9,214 nucleotides of DNA from Lachnospiraceae bacterium (GTDB lineage: Bacteria; Bacillota; Clostridia; Lachnospirales; Lachnospiraceae), in assembly GCA_009774375.1 (NCBI GenBank), contig VSNO01000165.1, positions 1 through 9,214 of the forward strand, written 5' to 3'. The translations under genes and the position numbers were made by a program. The notes under the pieces were generated by a model. That model was not told the origin of the DNA. It did no database searches and worked only from the letters and a program-made list of their open reading frames with translations. Below are positions 1 to 6,862 of this stretch, piece by piece. Each line of letters opens with the position of its first letter. Within the stretch, counting starts at the first letter, position 1.

Positions 1-1
1 C

Positions 2-1642
2 ATTGACGCCTGTGTGGAGCGGATCATCAGACTGGCATGGAAGGCGCGGGAAACGCGCAAAGACATTTCGGACGGATACCCGTTTGACGTGGAGGCGCAT
101 CACGACCTTGCGAAAAAGATCGCGGCGGAGAGCGCTGTGCTGCTGAAAAATGAGAACGGGCTTCTGCCATTGCGGGAGACGGCGAAAGTCGCCCTGTGCG
201 GCGCGATGGCGGAGACAGTCCGCTATCAGGGAGCCGGGTCATCGCACATCAATCCGACAAAGCTTCCCGCTCTGCGCGCGGCCATGGAAGCGGCGGGCGG
301 GGAGATCGCATACTATCCTTCCTATGAGCTGAGCGGTGAGAGGAACGCGGACGAGCTGCAGCGGGCAGTTGACGGCGCGAAGGAGGCGGAGGTGGCAGTT
401 CTCGTCGTGGGACTTCCGGATTCGTATGAGTCGGAGGGTTATGACAGACAGCATATGGCGATGCCGGAGAGCCACTGCGAGCTGGTCAGCGAGATCGCGA
501 AAGTGAATCCGAATGTCGTCGTCGTGCTGATGGGCGGAAGTCCGGTGGAAATGCCGTGGCTTGCGGATGCAAAAGCGGTTCTGAACCTGTACCTTGGCGG
601 ACAGGCGGTCGGCGAGGCGGGCGCGGATTTACTGTATGGAATCGTAAATCCGAGCGGGAAACTTGCGGAGACTTACCCGATTTCCTATACAGACTGCTCC
701 TCGTCAGAGACATTCGGCGTCAACCCGCGACAGGTGGAGTATGCGGAGAGCATCTATGTCGGATACCGTTATTATGAAAAGGCGGGGATTCCGGTGCAGT
801 TTCCGTTTGGATACGGACTGAGCTATACACAGTTTGAACTTTCGGAGTTGAAAGTAAAATGTGGTGATAGGATATTAAACAGTGATTTTATATGGAATCT
901 GTCAGAGAGGGACGAAGAATTAGCGGTTTCCTGCAGGGTGAAAAATACAGGAAGCCGGGCGGGTGCGGAGGTCGTGCAGGTCTATGTGTCAGACCGGACA
1001 CCGGATCTCTTCAAGGCAGCGAAAGAGCTGAAAGGTTTCTGCAAGGTGTATCTGGAAGCCGGGGAGGAAAAGGAAGTGACGGTCACGCTGAACCGAAGAG
1101 CCTTTGCGCACTATGATGTGCATACCGGAAACTGGGAAGTGCTGACGGGGCAGTACCAGATCCAGGCGGGAAATTCCAGCGCGGATATCTGTCTGGTGCA
1201 GGATATCCATGTGCAGGGAACGGTGGACACGCTGGGATATGACAGGCTGCCGCAGTGGTATATCCGTCCGTCAGGGAAGCCTTCCATAAGTGATTTTGAG
1301 AAGATTTACGGGAGTAAGATCGCGCCCTTTGAGACGGAAAAGCCGGGCGAATACACGCTGTTAAATACGTTTGACGACATGAAAGAGAATCCGGTCGTAC
1401 AGCAGATCATGGAGGGCATGAAGGGCGGAATCCTGCAGAACTACGGCGGCGATGAGAGCAACCCTGAATATCTGTTTATGATAAGCATCATATCCGGCAC
1501 GCCTTTGATCCGTCTGATACAGCAGAGCGGGGGAATGATGCCAATCGCGATGATGCAGGCGGCGGTCGGCGCGGCAAACAATGACCCGGACGCGGCGGCA
1601 AGGCTGGCGGCGATGATGGAGAATATGCAGAATATACAGTGA
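2..1642 (+). CDS. Glycoside hydrolase family 3 beta-glucosidase, 5' end outside window
   Basis: Probable beta-glucosidase that releases terminal sugars from oligosaccharides or glycosides. The frame is open to the left edge (the residues before the GTG at 14 read IDACVERIIRLAWKA), so 14 is not the true start; the N-terminal TIM barrel with the catalytic Asp nucleophile lies outside. Visible, numbering from that GTG: the entry to the GH3 C-terminal alpha/beta sandwich (AVLLKNENGLLPL, about 41-53); the segment SEGYDRQHMAMP (140-151), whose E141 fits the general acid/base of this GH3 type; the FPFGYGLSYT motif (263-272); then a fibronectin-III-like domain (about 300-400; GAEVVQVYVSD and ELKGFCKVYLEAGEEK). 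The C-terminal tail is rich in Met and Ala, and its function is unknown. No signal peptide can be judged because the N-terminus is missing. The gene is separated from the next by 186 bases with a mobile-element-like insert. The family call is firm; exact sugar specificity is not determinable. Confidence 0.93.
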   Translation: MDACVERIIRLAWKARETRKDISDGYPFDVEAHHDLAKKIAAESAVLLKNENGLLPLRETAKVALCGAMAETVRYQGAGSSHINPTKLPALRAAMEAAGGEIAYYPSYELSGERNADELQRAVDGAKEAEVAVLVVGLPDSYESEGYDRQHMAMPESHCELVSEIAKVNPNVVVVLMGGSPVEMPWLADAKAVLNLYLGGQAVGEAGADLLYGIVNPSGKLAETYPISYTDCSSSETFGVNPRQVEYAESIYVGYRYYEKAGIPVQFPFGYGLSYTQFELSELKVKCGDRILNSDFIWNLSERDEELAVSCRVKNTGSRAGAEVVQVYVSDRTPDLFKAAKELKGFCKVYLEAGEEKEVTVTLNRRAFAHYDVHTGNWEVLTGQYQIQAGNSSADICLVQDIHVQGTVDTLGYDRLPQWYIRPSGKPSISDFEKIYGSKIAPFETEKPGEYTLLNTFDDMKENPVVQQIMEGMKGGILQNYGGDESNPEYLFMISIISGTPLIRLIQQSGGMMPIAMMQAAVGAANNDPDAAARLAAMMENMQNIQ

Positions 1643-1667
1643 AATAACATATTTATATGATTGAAAT

Positions 1668-1775
1668 AGTATGGGGCTGTCGGAAAATAGTAGTATTTGT
1701 CCATTATATTGTCTGAACTTTTGAGAATGCAGCAATATATTGCAGGTAAACGGTATTTCCTGACAGCCCTATACT
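1668..1775. mobile_element. MITE-like element with 22-base imperfect terminal inverted repeats
   Basis: The left arm (1668-1689, beginning AGTATGGGGCTGTC) and right arm (1754-1775, whose reverse complement begins AGTATAGGGCTGTC) match at 19 of 22 positions. The roughly 64-base interior has no coding capacity and contains a perfect 12-base palindrome, GCAATATATTGC, at 1732-1743. Small size, long inverted ends and no ORF fit a miniature inverted-repeat element or an IS remnant. The outer five bases AGTAT/ATACT could be part of the element or a palindromic target. Alternatively it is a large, weak RNA hairpin. No second copy is seen in this window, so mobility is inferred. Confidence 0.5.
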
Positions 1776-1779
1776 TATA

Positions 1780-1802
1780 AATGTCCGAAATGATTGGACA
1801 TT
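1780..1802. promoter_or_regulatory. Inverted repeat AATGTCC-N9-GGACATT upstream of the chimeric gene
   Basis: Perfect 7-base arms (1780-1786 and 1796-1802) are separated by 9 bases. The repeat ends 26 bases before the ATG at 1829 and just upstream of its ribosome site. It could be a repressor or activator operator or a short leader hairpin. There is no T-run after it, so it is not a terminator. The bound protein is unknown. Confidence 0.35.
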
Positions 1803-1813
1803 GATTCGGTTTA

Positions 1814-1821
1814 GGAAGGAG
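1814..1821 (+). promoter_or_regulatory. Ribosome binding site of the rhamnosidase/esterase chimera
   Basis: GGAAGGAG lies seven bases before the ATG at 1829, which fixes that start. It shows that the start region of the original rhamnosidase gene is intact although the gene body is not. Confidence 0.8.
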
Positions 1822-1828
1822 TAAAAAG

Positions 1829-3010
1829 ATGGTTCAGATTCAAAATATCCAGTGTGAGCACATGGACAGGCCGCTGGCTGTTACGGTGGAAAAACCGCGG
1901 TTTTCGTGGGAATGGGATGCGGAGGAGAACAATGTTTACCAGAGCGCGTATCAGATCATCGTACAGAAGGAGGACGGCGTCCTTGTCTGGGACAGCACAA
2001 GGACAGCGGGCAGGGACACGACAGACATCGAATATGCGGGACAGCCGCTGGAACCGAGGCGCAGATATCTGTATCGGATCACAGCGTGGGATCAGGAGGG
2101 AAGGGAAGCAAAGAGCGGGCAGGAATATTTTGAGACGGCTTTGTGGAAAGAAGAGGACTGGAAAGCTTCCTGGATCGAGCCGGATCCGCTGCCGCAGTTG
2201 GAGACAGTTCCGCTTAAGGCGGCGGAGGACTTCTGGAGGGAGACGGTTGCCGCAATGATGCGCGGGGAAAAGGCGGAGATGACTTACGATGAGGAAAATC
2301 TGCGGGCACAGCCGCTGGAGCCGTACGATCCGCCAGTGCGGATGCGCAGGGTATTTCACCTGGAAAAGAGGGCAGTGCGCCATATCCGCGGCAATGCGGC
2401 GGAACTGCGGGTACAGGGTGGCAGGATTGCCTGCTGCGGTTTTTCGGCAGGGGCGCATCTGGTCGGCAGCTTGGCAGTGCATTACGGGGATTCTGAACTG
2501 TTAGAAGAACCCTGTCAGGAAGTTTCCAACCGTCCGGATGCAGTCCTGCTGTGTTATCCTGTCATCACGAGCGGCGAGAAAGCGCACAGGGATAGTTTTA
2601 ACTTGCTTTTTGGAGAAAATGCGTCGGAAGAACAGCTTGCGTGGGCCAGTCTGGAAAAACACGTGACAAAGGATACGCCTCCGGCGTTTTTATGGCAGAC
2701 ACTGACCGACGAGCTGGTTCCGGTGGAGAACAGTATCCTGTATGTAAAGGCATGCCGCGCGGCGGGTGTTCCCTGCGAGCTTCACCTGTTTATGGAGGGT
2801 GGTCACGGCATGAGCCTTGCCAATGAGGACTGGGCGGACAACAATATCGGGGAAGGCAGCCTGTACACCATGACCCAGCAGTGGCAGACCATGAAAACAC
2901 TGCATGCGCAGAATCCGGCCGCATTGCCGGAAACATTTGCGTCAACGGCAAAGTCAGAAACACTTCAAGTCTGTGGCGCAATGGCCTGCACTGGCGCTTG
3001 CGTGGCTTGA
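1829..3010 (+). CDS. Chimeric protein: GH78 alpha-L-rhamnosidase N-terminus fused to C-terminal half of an alpha/beta-hydrolase esterase
   Basis: The 393-residue reading frame joins parts of two enzymes. Residues 1 to about 183 look like the start of a GH78 alpha-L-rhamnosidase: PRFSWEW (23-29), QSAYQIIV (38-45), the fibronectin-like RYLYRITAWDQEG (79-91), FETALWKEEDWKASWI (101-116), and RMRRVFHLEK (171-180), which normally opens the next beta domain. From about residue 184 it becomes the second half of an acetyl/xylan-esterase-like hydrolase: GRIACCGFSAGAHL with nucleophile S206 in GFSAG, D294 in TDELVP and H326 in GGHGMSL. Missing are the whole (alpha/alpha)6 rhamnosidase catalytic domain and the esterase N-terminal half with its HGG oxyanion-hole loop. 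Neither activity is therefore expected, although the Ser-Asp-His set remains. The most likely origin is a deletion between adjacent, same-strand rhamnosidase and esterase genes that stayed in frame. An assembly chimera is the alternative. The gene is followed after 53 bases by the large flavoenzyme gene and is probably co-transcribed with it. Confidence 0.8.
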   Translation: MVQIQNIQCEHMDRPLAVTVEKPRFSWEWDAEENNVYQSAYQIIVQKEDGVLVWDSTRTAGRDTTDIEYAGQPLEPRRRYLYRITAWDQEGREAKSGQEYFETALWKEEDWKASWIEPDPLPQLETVPLKAAEDFWRETVAAMMRGEKAEMTYDEENLRAQPLEPYDPPVRMRRVFHLEKRAVRHIRGNAAELRVQGGRIACCGFSAGAHLVGSLAVHYGDSELLEEPCQEVSNRPDAVLLCYPVITSGEKAHRDSFNLLFGENASEEQLAWASLEKHVTKDTPPAFLWQTLTDELVPVENSILYVKACRAAGVPCELHLFMEGGHGMSLANEDWADNNIGEGSLYTMTQQWQTMKTLHAQNPAALPETFASTAKSETLQVCGAMACTGACVA

Positions 3011-3049
3011 TAAGATTTGGGAATAAATGTAACAAAAGATATCAAAACA

Positions 3050-3057
3050 AAGGAGGT
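3050..3057 (+). promoter_or_regulatory. Ribosome binding site that fixes the start of the flavoenzyme fusion
   Basis: AAGGAGGT, a full-length anti-16S match, is six bases before the ATG at 3064. The same frame is open back to an ATG at 2881, but those 61 extra codons overlap the preceding gene and give no family-like sequence. The start at 3064, giving MFEKLFSPITIKGMELKNR, is the canonical N-terminus of this flavoenzyme family. Confidence 0.92.
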
Positions 3058-3063
3058 CATATT

Positions 3064-6000
3064 ATGTTTGAAAAATTATTCAGTCCGATCACGATCAAGG
3101 GGATGGAACTCAAAAACAGGGTGATCCTTCCGGCAATGGGAACGAAGTTTGCCGGAAAAGCAAGCTATGTCACGCCGCAGCTGGTCAATTACCATGTGGC
3201 GCGTGCAAAGGGCGGGTGCGGACTGAACATTGTCGAGGTCTGCAGTGTACATAGCCCGAGCGCACCGAGAGGGTTTCTTTCGATCAGTGAGGATGCCTAT
3301 ATCCCGGGATTGAAAAGCCTGACGGACGCCATTCATGCGGCGGGCGGAAAGGCCGGGCTGCAGCTCTGGCAGGGAAGCCTTGCGGTAGGCATGGACCAGA
3401 CGGCGCAGATTCTGGTGGCAAGCGATATGCCCGTCAGCCCGGAAATGACGATTCCCGGCATCACGAAGGAACAGATTGCAGAAATAGTCCAGTGTTTTGG
3501 CAAAGCGGCTGCAAGGGCAGTGAAGGCCGGATTTGACTGTGTGGAATTTCACTGTGCGCACAATTACCTGCCGCATTCTTTCCTGTCCGGCGGTATCAAC
3601 CACAGGACGGACGAGTATGGCGGTTCGTTTGAAAACCGTGCCAGATTTCCGCTTGCTTGTATCCGCGCGATCCGTGCAAACATTCCGGAGGATATGCCCA
3701 TGCTCATGAGAATCGACGCGCATGACGATTATCTTGATGGCGGGCTGACGATAGAAGAAGTCATTGATTTCTGTAAGCTTGCGGGGGAAGCAGGCGTGGA
3801 CGTACTGGACATCTCACGCGGTAATATCCTGTCTGCCGGACTGAAGTATGAAGTGCCTCCTGTTGATATTCCTAGAGCGTTTAATATTGACAATGCCGCA
3901 AAGATCCGGAAAGAGACAGGCATGCCAACGATCGGTGTCGGAAGAATCAACACGCCGGAACTGGCAGAACAGATCCTCGAGGAAGACAAGGTTGACATGG
4001 TCGTCATGGGACGCGCCCAGCTTGCCGATCCTGAATTCTGCAATAAGGCGAGGGAGGGTAAGACAGAGGACATTGATTACTGTGTCGGATGTAACCAGGG
4101 ATGTTATGACGGATTCGAAAACACGGATTCCCCATGCATCACGTGTCTCAGAAACCCGGCGTTGGGACGGGAAGAAGAATGTAAAATTGTACCTGCCGCA
4201 AAGCCGGAGACCGTGCTGGTTGCAGGCGGCGGAATCGGCGGGCTGGAAGCGGCAATTATCTTAAAGCAGAGAGGGCACAATCCAATTTTGTGTGAGGCGT
4301 CCGACCAGCTTGGAGGACAGTTCCTGACTGCGGGGGAAGCGCCGAGAAAAGAGGAGATGAAAAAGGCGGTTTTGGCCATGGGCGAAAAAGCAAAACGTCT
4401 TGGTGTTGAGATCCGTATGAATACGGCAGTCACGCCGGAGCTGGTTTCGCAGATGATGCCGCACACACTCATCAATGCAATCGGGGCAACACCCATTATT
4501 CCGATGATTCCGGGAAAGGATAAGGATTTTGTTGTCAATTCCCATGATGTCCTCAATGGAAAAACAGACATATCCGGCAATGTCAATGTCGTTGTGATCG
4601 GCGGCGGTATGGTCGGCATGGAAACTGCAGAATACCTGGCAGAAAAAGGTGCGAAAGTTACTGTTCTTGAAATGATGAAGGAATTCTGTGCGGACATGGG
4701 AAGCACCAGGAAAATCTGTGTGACAGAAAGCATCTACGCAGCTGGAATCAATCCAGTGACGGAAATAAAAGTAACGGAGATCAAAGACGGCGCTGTCATC
4801 GGGGAAAAAGGCGGAAAGACAGTGGAATTTCCATGCGACTATGCCGTGATGGCTGTCGGGGCAGTCAGACGGGATGGAAGCCTGCTTGAAAAAGTATGCT
4901 ATGAAAAAGGGATTGGTTACTATGAAACAGGCGACGCCGGAATGGCAAGGCGCGCCATCAATGCAACAAGGGAGGCCTTTGACGCGGCGCTGCGGTTTGA
5001 CGATCCGGAAGAACACGCTTATGTTTCAAAGCCCAAAAAGCTTGTGTTTTTGACAGGGGCGACTGGTATTATGGGACAGCAGACCATGCAGCAGCTGTTG
5101 TCAAGAAACAACCGCTTCCGGGTGAGGATTCTGGCAAGGCCGTCTGAGAAGAACAGGAAACTGCTGAAAAAATACCTGTGCCCGTCACTGGAGATCGTTT
5201 GGGGTGACATGGCAGACTACGAGACGATAAAGAAATGTGTGGACGGCAGTGACTATGTGCTCCATATTGGCGCGATGGTATCGCCCGCGGCAGACAAATA
5301 TCCCGAGCAGACACTGCGCACCAACATTGGCTCCACGCTGAATATCATCAAGGCGATCAAGGAACAGCCCTGCCCGGACAAGGTGCATTTTGCGTATGTG
5401 GGTACAGTGGCCATGACAGGAAGCCGCCTGGAGCCGGTACATTTCGGGCGTGTGGGCGATCCGATGAATCCGTCCATCCACGATTATTACGCGGTGTCAA
5501 AAGTATTTTCCGAGGCGGCTGTATTTGACAGCGGGCTGAAATACTGGGTTTCCATACGGCAGACAGGACAGCATCCCAGCGCGGAAGGGGCAGGGGAAGA
5601 GCCGATTGTATTCCATCAGCCAGCCAATAATGTTCTTGAATGGAGCACTTCTGTCGATTCCGGGATCTGTATGGCAAATCTCTGCGAGGACTGGGTAGAC
5701 GAGAGCTTCTGGCGCAAGGCATATAATCTGAGCAGCGGTAAGGATTACCGTTTCGCCACATGGGAATTGGCAGGAATGTCGCTGGAACCGATGGGAATCA
5801 AATATGAGGATATCTACGACCCGCAGGATGTGGCACACTTTAATTTTCATGGGCATTATTACACGGATTCGGACAAACTGGAAGAGCAGCTGCATTTCAG
5901 GCAGATTCCGGGCGATATATACTGGGGCGCCGTAAAAGCGGAGATGGAGCGCATGATGGCAAACCCGATGATCGCGGCCATGATGCCAGACGCGGCAGCC

Positions 6001-6534
6001 ATGAGAGCCCACAACAAGGAGATCGCCGCAAAGCGCATGGGACCGGTCTGGATGGAGGAAAATAACGAAAAAGAGTGGATACAGGCATTCTTCGGTTCAC
6101 TGGAAGAAAAGCACGCCGCAAAGTCCTTTGAACTGCACCATCCGGACGAGACTGAAAGCTATTTGAATCATGGATACGATGAAGAAAAAGGAATTGAAAA
6201 CCTGGGGGCAGAGGATCTTTCCAAAGCTGCCGAATACAGGGGAGGAACATATCTGGAGAAGGGTGTGAAGGATATCTATACCCCGGTAAAATGGAAGTGT
6301 GCATCCGGCCATGTATTCCAGATGTCTGTAAACGCGGTGCTGCACGGGGGGCACTGGTGTCCGGAATGCATGAAAAAATCATGGGCTTATCCCAAAATGG
6401 CAAGGCAGAACCCGTTTTACGCGCAGGTGTGGGACACACAGCACAGGCCGGAGGAGGACTATGAGATTCCCATGCAGTACAGCGCATATGAGATCATGGA
6501 CGAATTAAAAAAGAAGCTTGGCCTTGACAGCTGA
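3064..6534 (+). CDS. Fusion of OYE/2,4-dienoyl-CoA-reductase-type flavoprotein, SDR dehydrogenase and zinc-ribbon tail
   Basis: A 1156-residue cytoplasmic protein with no signal peptide or membrane segment. Residues 1-335 are an FMN TIM barrel of the Old Yellow Enzyme class (MFEKLFSPITIKGMELKNR; HCAHNY with H163, H166 and Y168; NHRTDEYGGSFENR 179-192). Residues 340-361 carry an iron-sulfur set, C340-x2-C343-x3-C347 and C361. Residues 383-650 are the FAD/NAD(H) domains: GGGIGG at 388-393 and GGGMVG at 513-518, with E536 at the end of the following strand suggesting NADH. This matches the usual length of about 650 of FadH/BaiCD-like ene-reductases, which reduce activated C=C bonds. It lacks the HEAR-type His motif of dienoyl-CoA reductases, so the substrate is probably different. 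Residues 658 to about 930 are an extended SDR: GATGIMG at 665-671 and Y809-x3-K813. Residues 1075-1105 hold C1079-x3-H1083 and C1099-x2-C1102, a probable zinc ribbon. A coupled ketone/alkene redox sequence on one polycyclic or phenolic substrate is plausible but inferred. The domain calls are firm, the substrate is unknown. Confidence 0.92.
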   Translation: MFEKLFSPITIKGMELKNRVILPAMGTKFAGKASYVTPQLVNYHVARAKGGCGLNIVEVCSVHSPSAPRGFLSISEDAYIPGLKSLTDAIHAAGGKAGLQLWQGSLAVGMDQTAQILVASDMPVSPEMTIPGITKEQIAEIVQCFGKAAARAVKAGFDCVEFHCAHNYLPHSFLSGGINHRTDEYGGSFENRARFPLACIRAIRANIPEDMPMLMRIDAHDDYLDGGLTIEEVIDFCKLAGEAGVDVLDISRGNILSAGLKYEVPPVDIPRAFNIDNAAKIRKETGMPTIGVGRINTPELAEQILEEDKVDMVVMGRAQLADPEFCNKAREGKTEDIDYCVGCNQGCYDGFENTDSPCITCLRNPALGREEECKIVPAAKPETVLVAGGGIGGLEAAIILKQRGHNPILCEASDQLGGQFLTAGEAPRKEEMKKAVLAMGEKAKRLGVEIRMNTAVTPELVSQMMPHTLINAIGATPIIPMIPGKDKDFVVNSHDVLNGKTDISGNVNVVVIGGGMVGMETAEYLAEKGAKVTVLEMMKEFCADMGSTRKICVTESIYAAGINPVTEIKVTEIKDGAVIGEKGGKTVEFPCDYAVMAVGAVRRDGSLLEKVCYEKGIGYYETGDAGMARRAINATREAFDAALRFDDPEEHAYVSKPKKLVFLTGATGIMGQQTMQQLLSRNNRFRVRILARPSEKNRKLLKKYLCPSLEIVWGDMADYETIKKCVDGSDYVLHIGAMVSPAADKYPEQTLRTNIGSTLNIIKAIKEQPCPDKVHFAYVGTVAMTGSRLEPVHFGRVGDPMNPSIHDYYAVSKVFSEAAVFDSGLKYWVSIRQTGQHPSAEGAGEEPIVFHQPANNVLEWSTSVDSGICMANLCEDWVDESFWRKAYNLSSGKDYRFATWELAGMSLEPMGIKYEDIYDPQDVAHFNFHGHYYTDSDKLEEQLHFRQIPGDIYWGAVKAEMERMMANPMIAAMMPDAAAMRAHNKEIAAKRMGPVWMEENNEKEWIQAFFGSLEEKHAAKSFELHHPDETESYLNHGYDEEKGIENLGAEDLSKAAEYRGGTYLEKGVKDIYTPVKWKCASGHVFQMSVNAVLHGGHWCPECMKKSWAYPKMARQNPFYAQVWDTQHRPEEDYEIPMQYSAYEIMDELKKKLGLDS

Positions 6535-6551
6535 TCCAACTTCCCGCCGAT

Positions 6552-6589
6552 CAGAAAAGCAGGGATTCGAGAGAGTTCCTGCTTTTCTG
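6552..6589. terminator. Hairpin terminator after the flavoenzyme fusion
   Basis: Perfect 12-base arms, CAGAAAAGCAGG (6552-6563) and CCTGCTTTTCTG (6578-6589), enclose a 14-base loop and start 18 bases after the stop codon. The T4 tract is inside the stem rather than after it, and only TATAT follows, so it may be moderately efficient. The symmetric A/T tracts let it act in both directions. Confidence 0.7.
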
Positions 6590-6785
6590 TATATCAAGGC
6601 CAAAATCATTCATTTCCGGTGAATTCCACCATATCGTCGAATGGTATTATCCCGTTTACCCAGCGACAAATCTTATCGGATTGAACTATATGAGGTATGT
6701 GGAAACCACTGACAGGCGGCAGGCAGTCTGTTTCATGAAAAGGAGAGATGCTGCTTTTGGGCGACGCTGGAGGGGATTGACTTCC
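6590..6785. other. Unassigned stretch between two terminators
   Basis: No convincing gene is present. The minus strand has an 80-codon frame (6848 to 6606) and the plus strand an open frame running through to a TGA at 6810-6812. They mirror each other codon for codon, neither has a fitting ribosome site, and both run through the strong hairpin at 6786-6838. The plus frame includes WYYPVYPATNLIGLNYMRYV, which is protein-like but unrecognised. A decayed gene remnant is possible. Confidence 0.3.
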
Positions 6786-6838
6786 AAAATGGAACCCCTG
6801 CTGCCAGCATGACACGTTGGCAGCAGGGGTTCCATTTT
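6786..6838. terminator. Very strong bidirectional intrinsic terminator (21-base perfect stem)
   Basis: The arms at 6786-6806 and 6818-6838 are perfectly complementary over 21 bases, with an 11-base loop. The core is GGAACCCCTGCTGCCA, flanked by AAAAT on the left and ATTTT on the right, so either strand ends the stem in a U-tract. It lies 24 bases beyond the stop of the minus-strand Uma2 gene, and upstream transcription from the left converges here. Confidence 0.85.
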
Positions 6839-6862
6839 CGTTATACACAATAAGTACATATT

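Noticed and set aside
1361..1735. Minus-strand frames over the GH3 3' end and the insert
   Set aside because: They run through the end of the GH3 gene and the inverted-repeat element without family similarity.
1811..2482. 223-codon minus-strand frame opposite the rhamnosidase/esterase gene
   Set aside because: It is a Pro/Arg/Leu-rich shadow of a frame with clear domain motifs.
2881..3063. Upstream extension of the flavoenzyme frame to the ATG at 2881
   Set aside because: It overlaps the preceding gene, lacks family sequence, and a perfect ribosome site stands before the ATG at 3064.
3076..6487. Several minus-strand frames of 80-250 codons opposite the flavoenzyme fusion
   Set aside because: All lie within one well-supported coding sequence and show no domain motifs or ribosome sites.
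6752..6783. Tiny plus-strand reading frame after AAAAGGAGAG (MLLLGDAGGD)
   Set aside because: Only ten codons, with the ATG too close to the purine run; probably chance.
6606..6848. 80-codon minus-strand frame after the Uma2 gene
   Set aside because: It reads through the 21-base terminator stem and has no ribosome site or recognisable family; kept only as an unassigned stretch.
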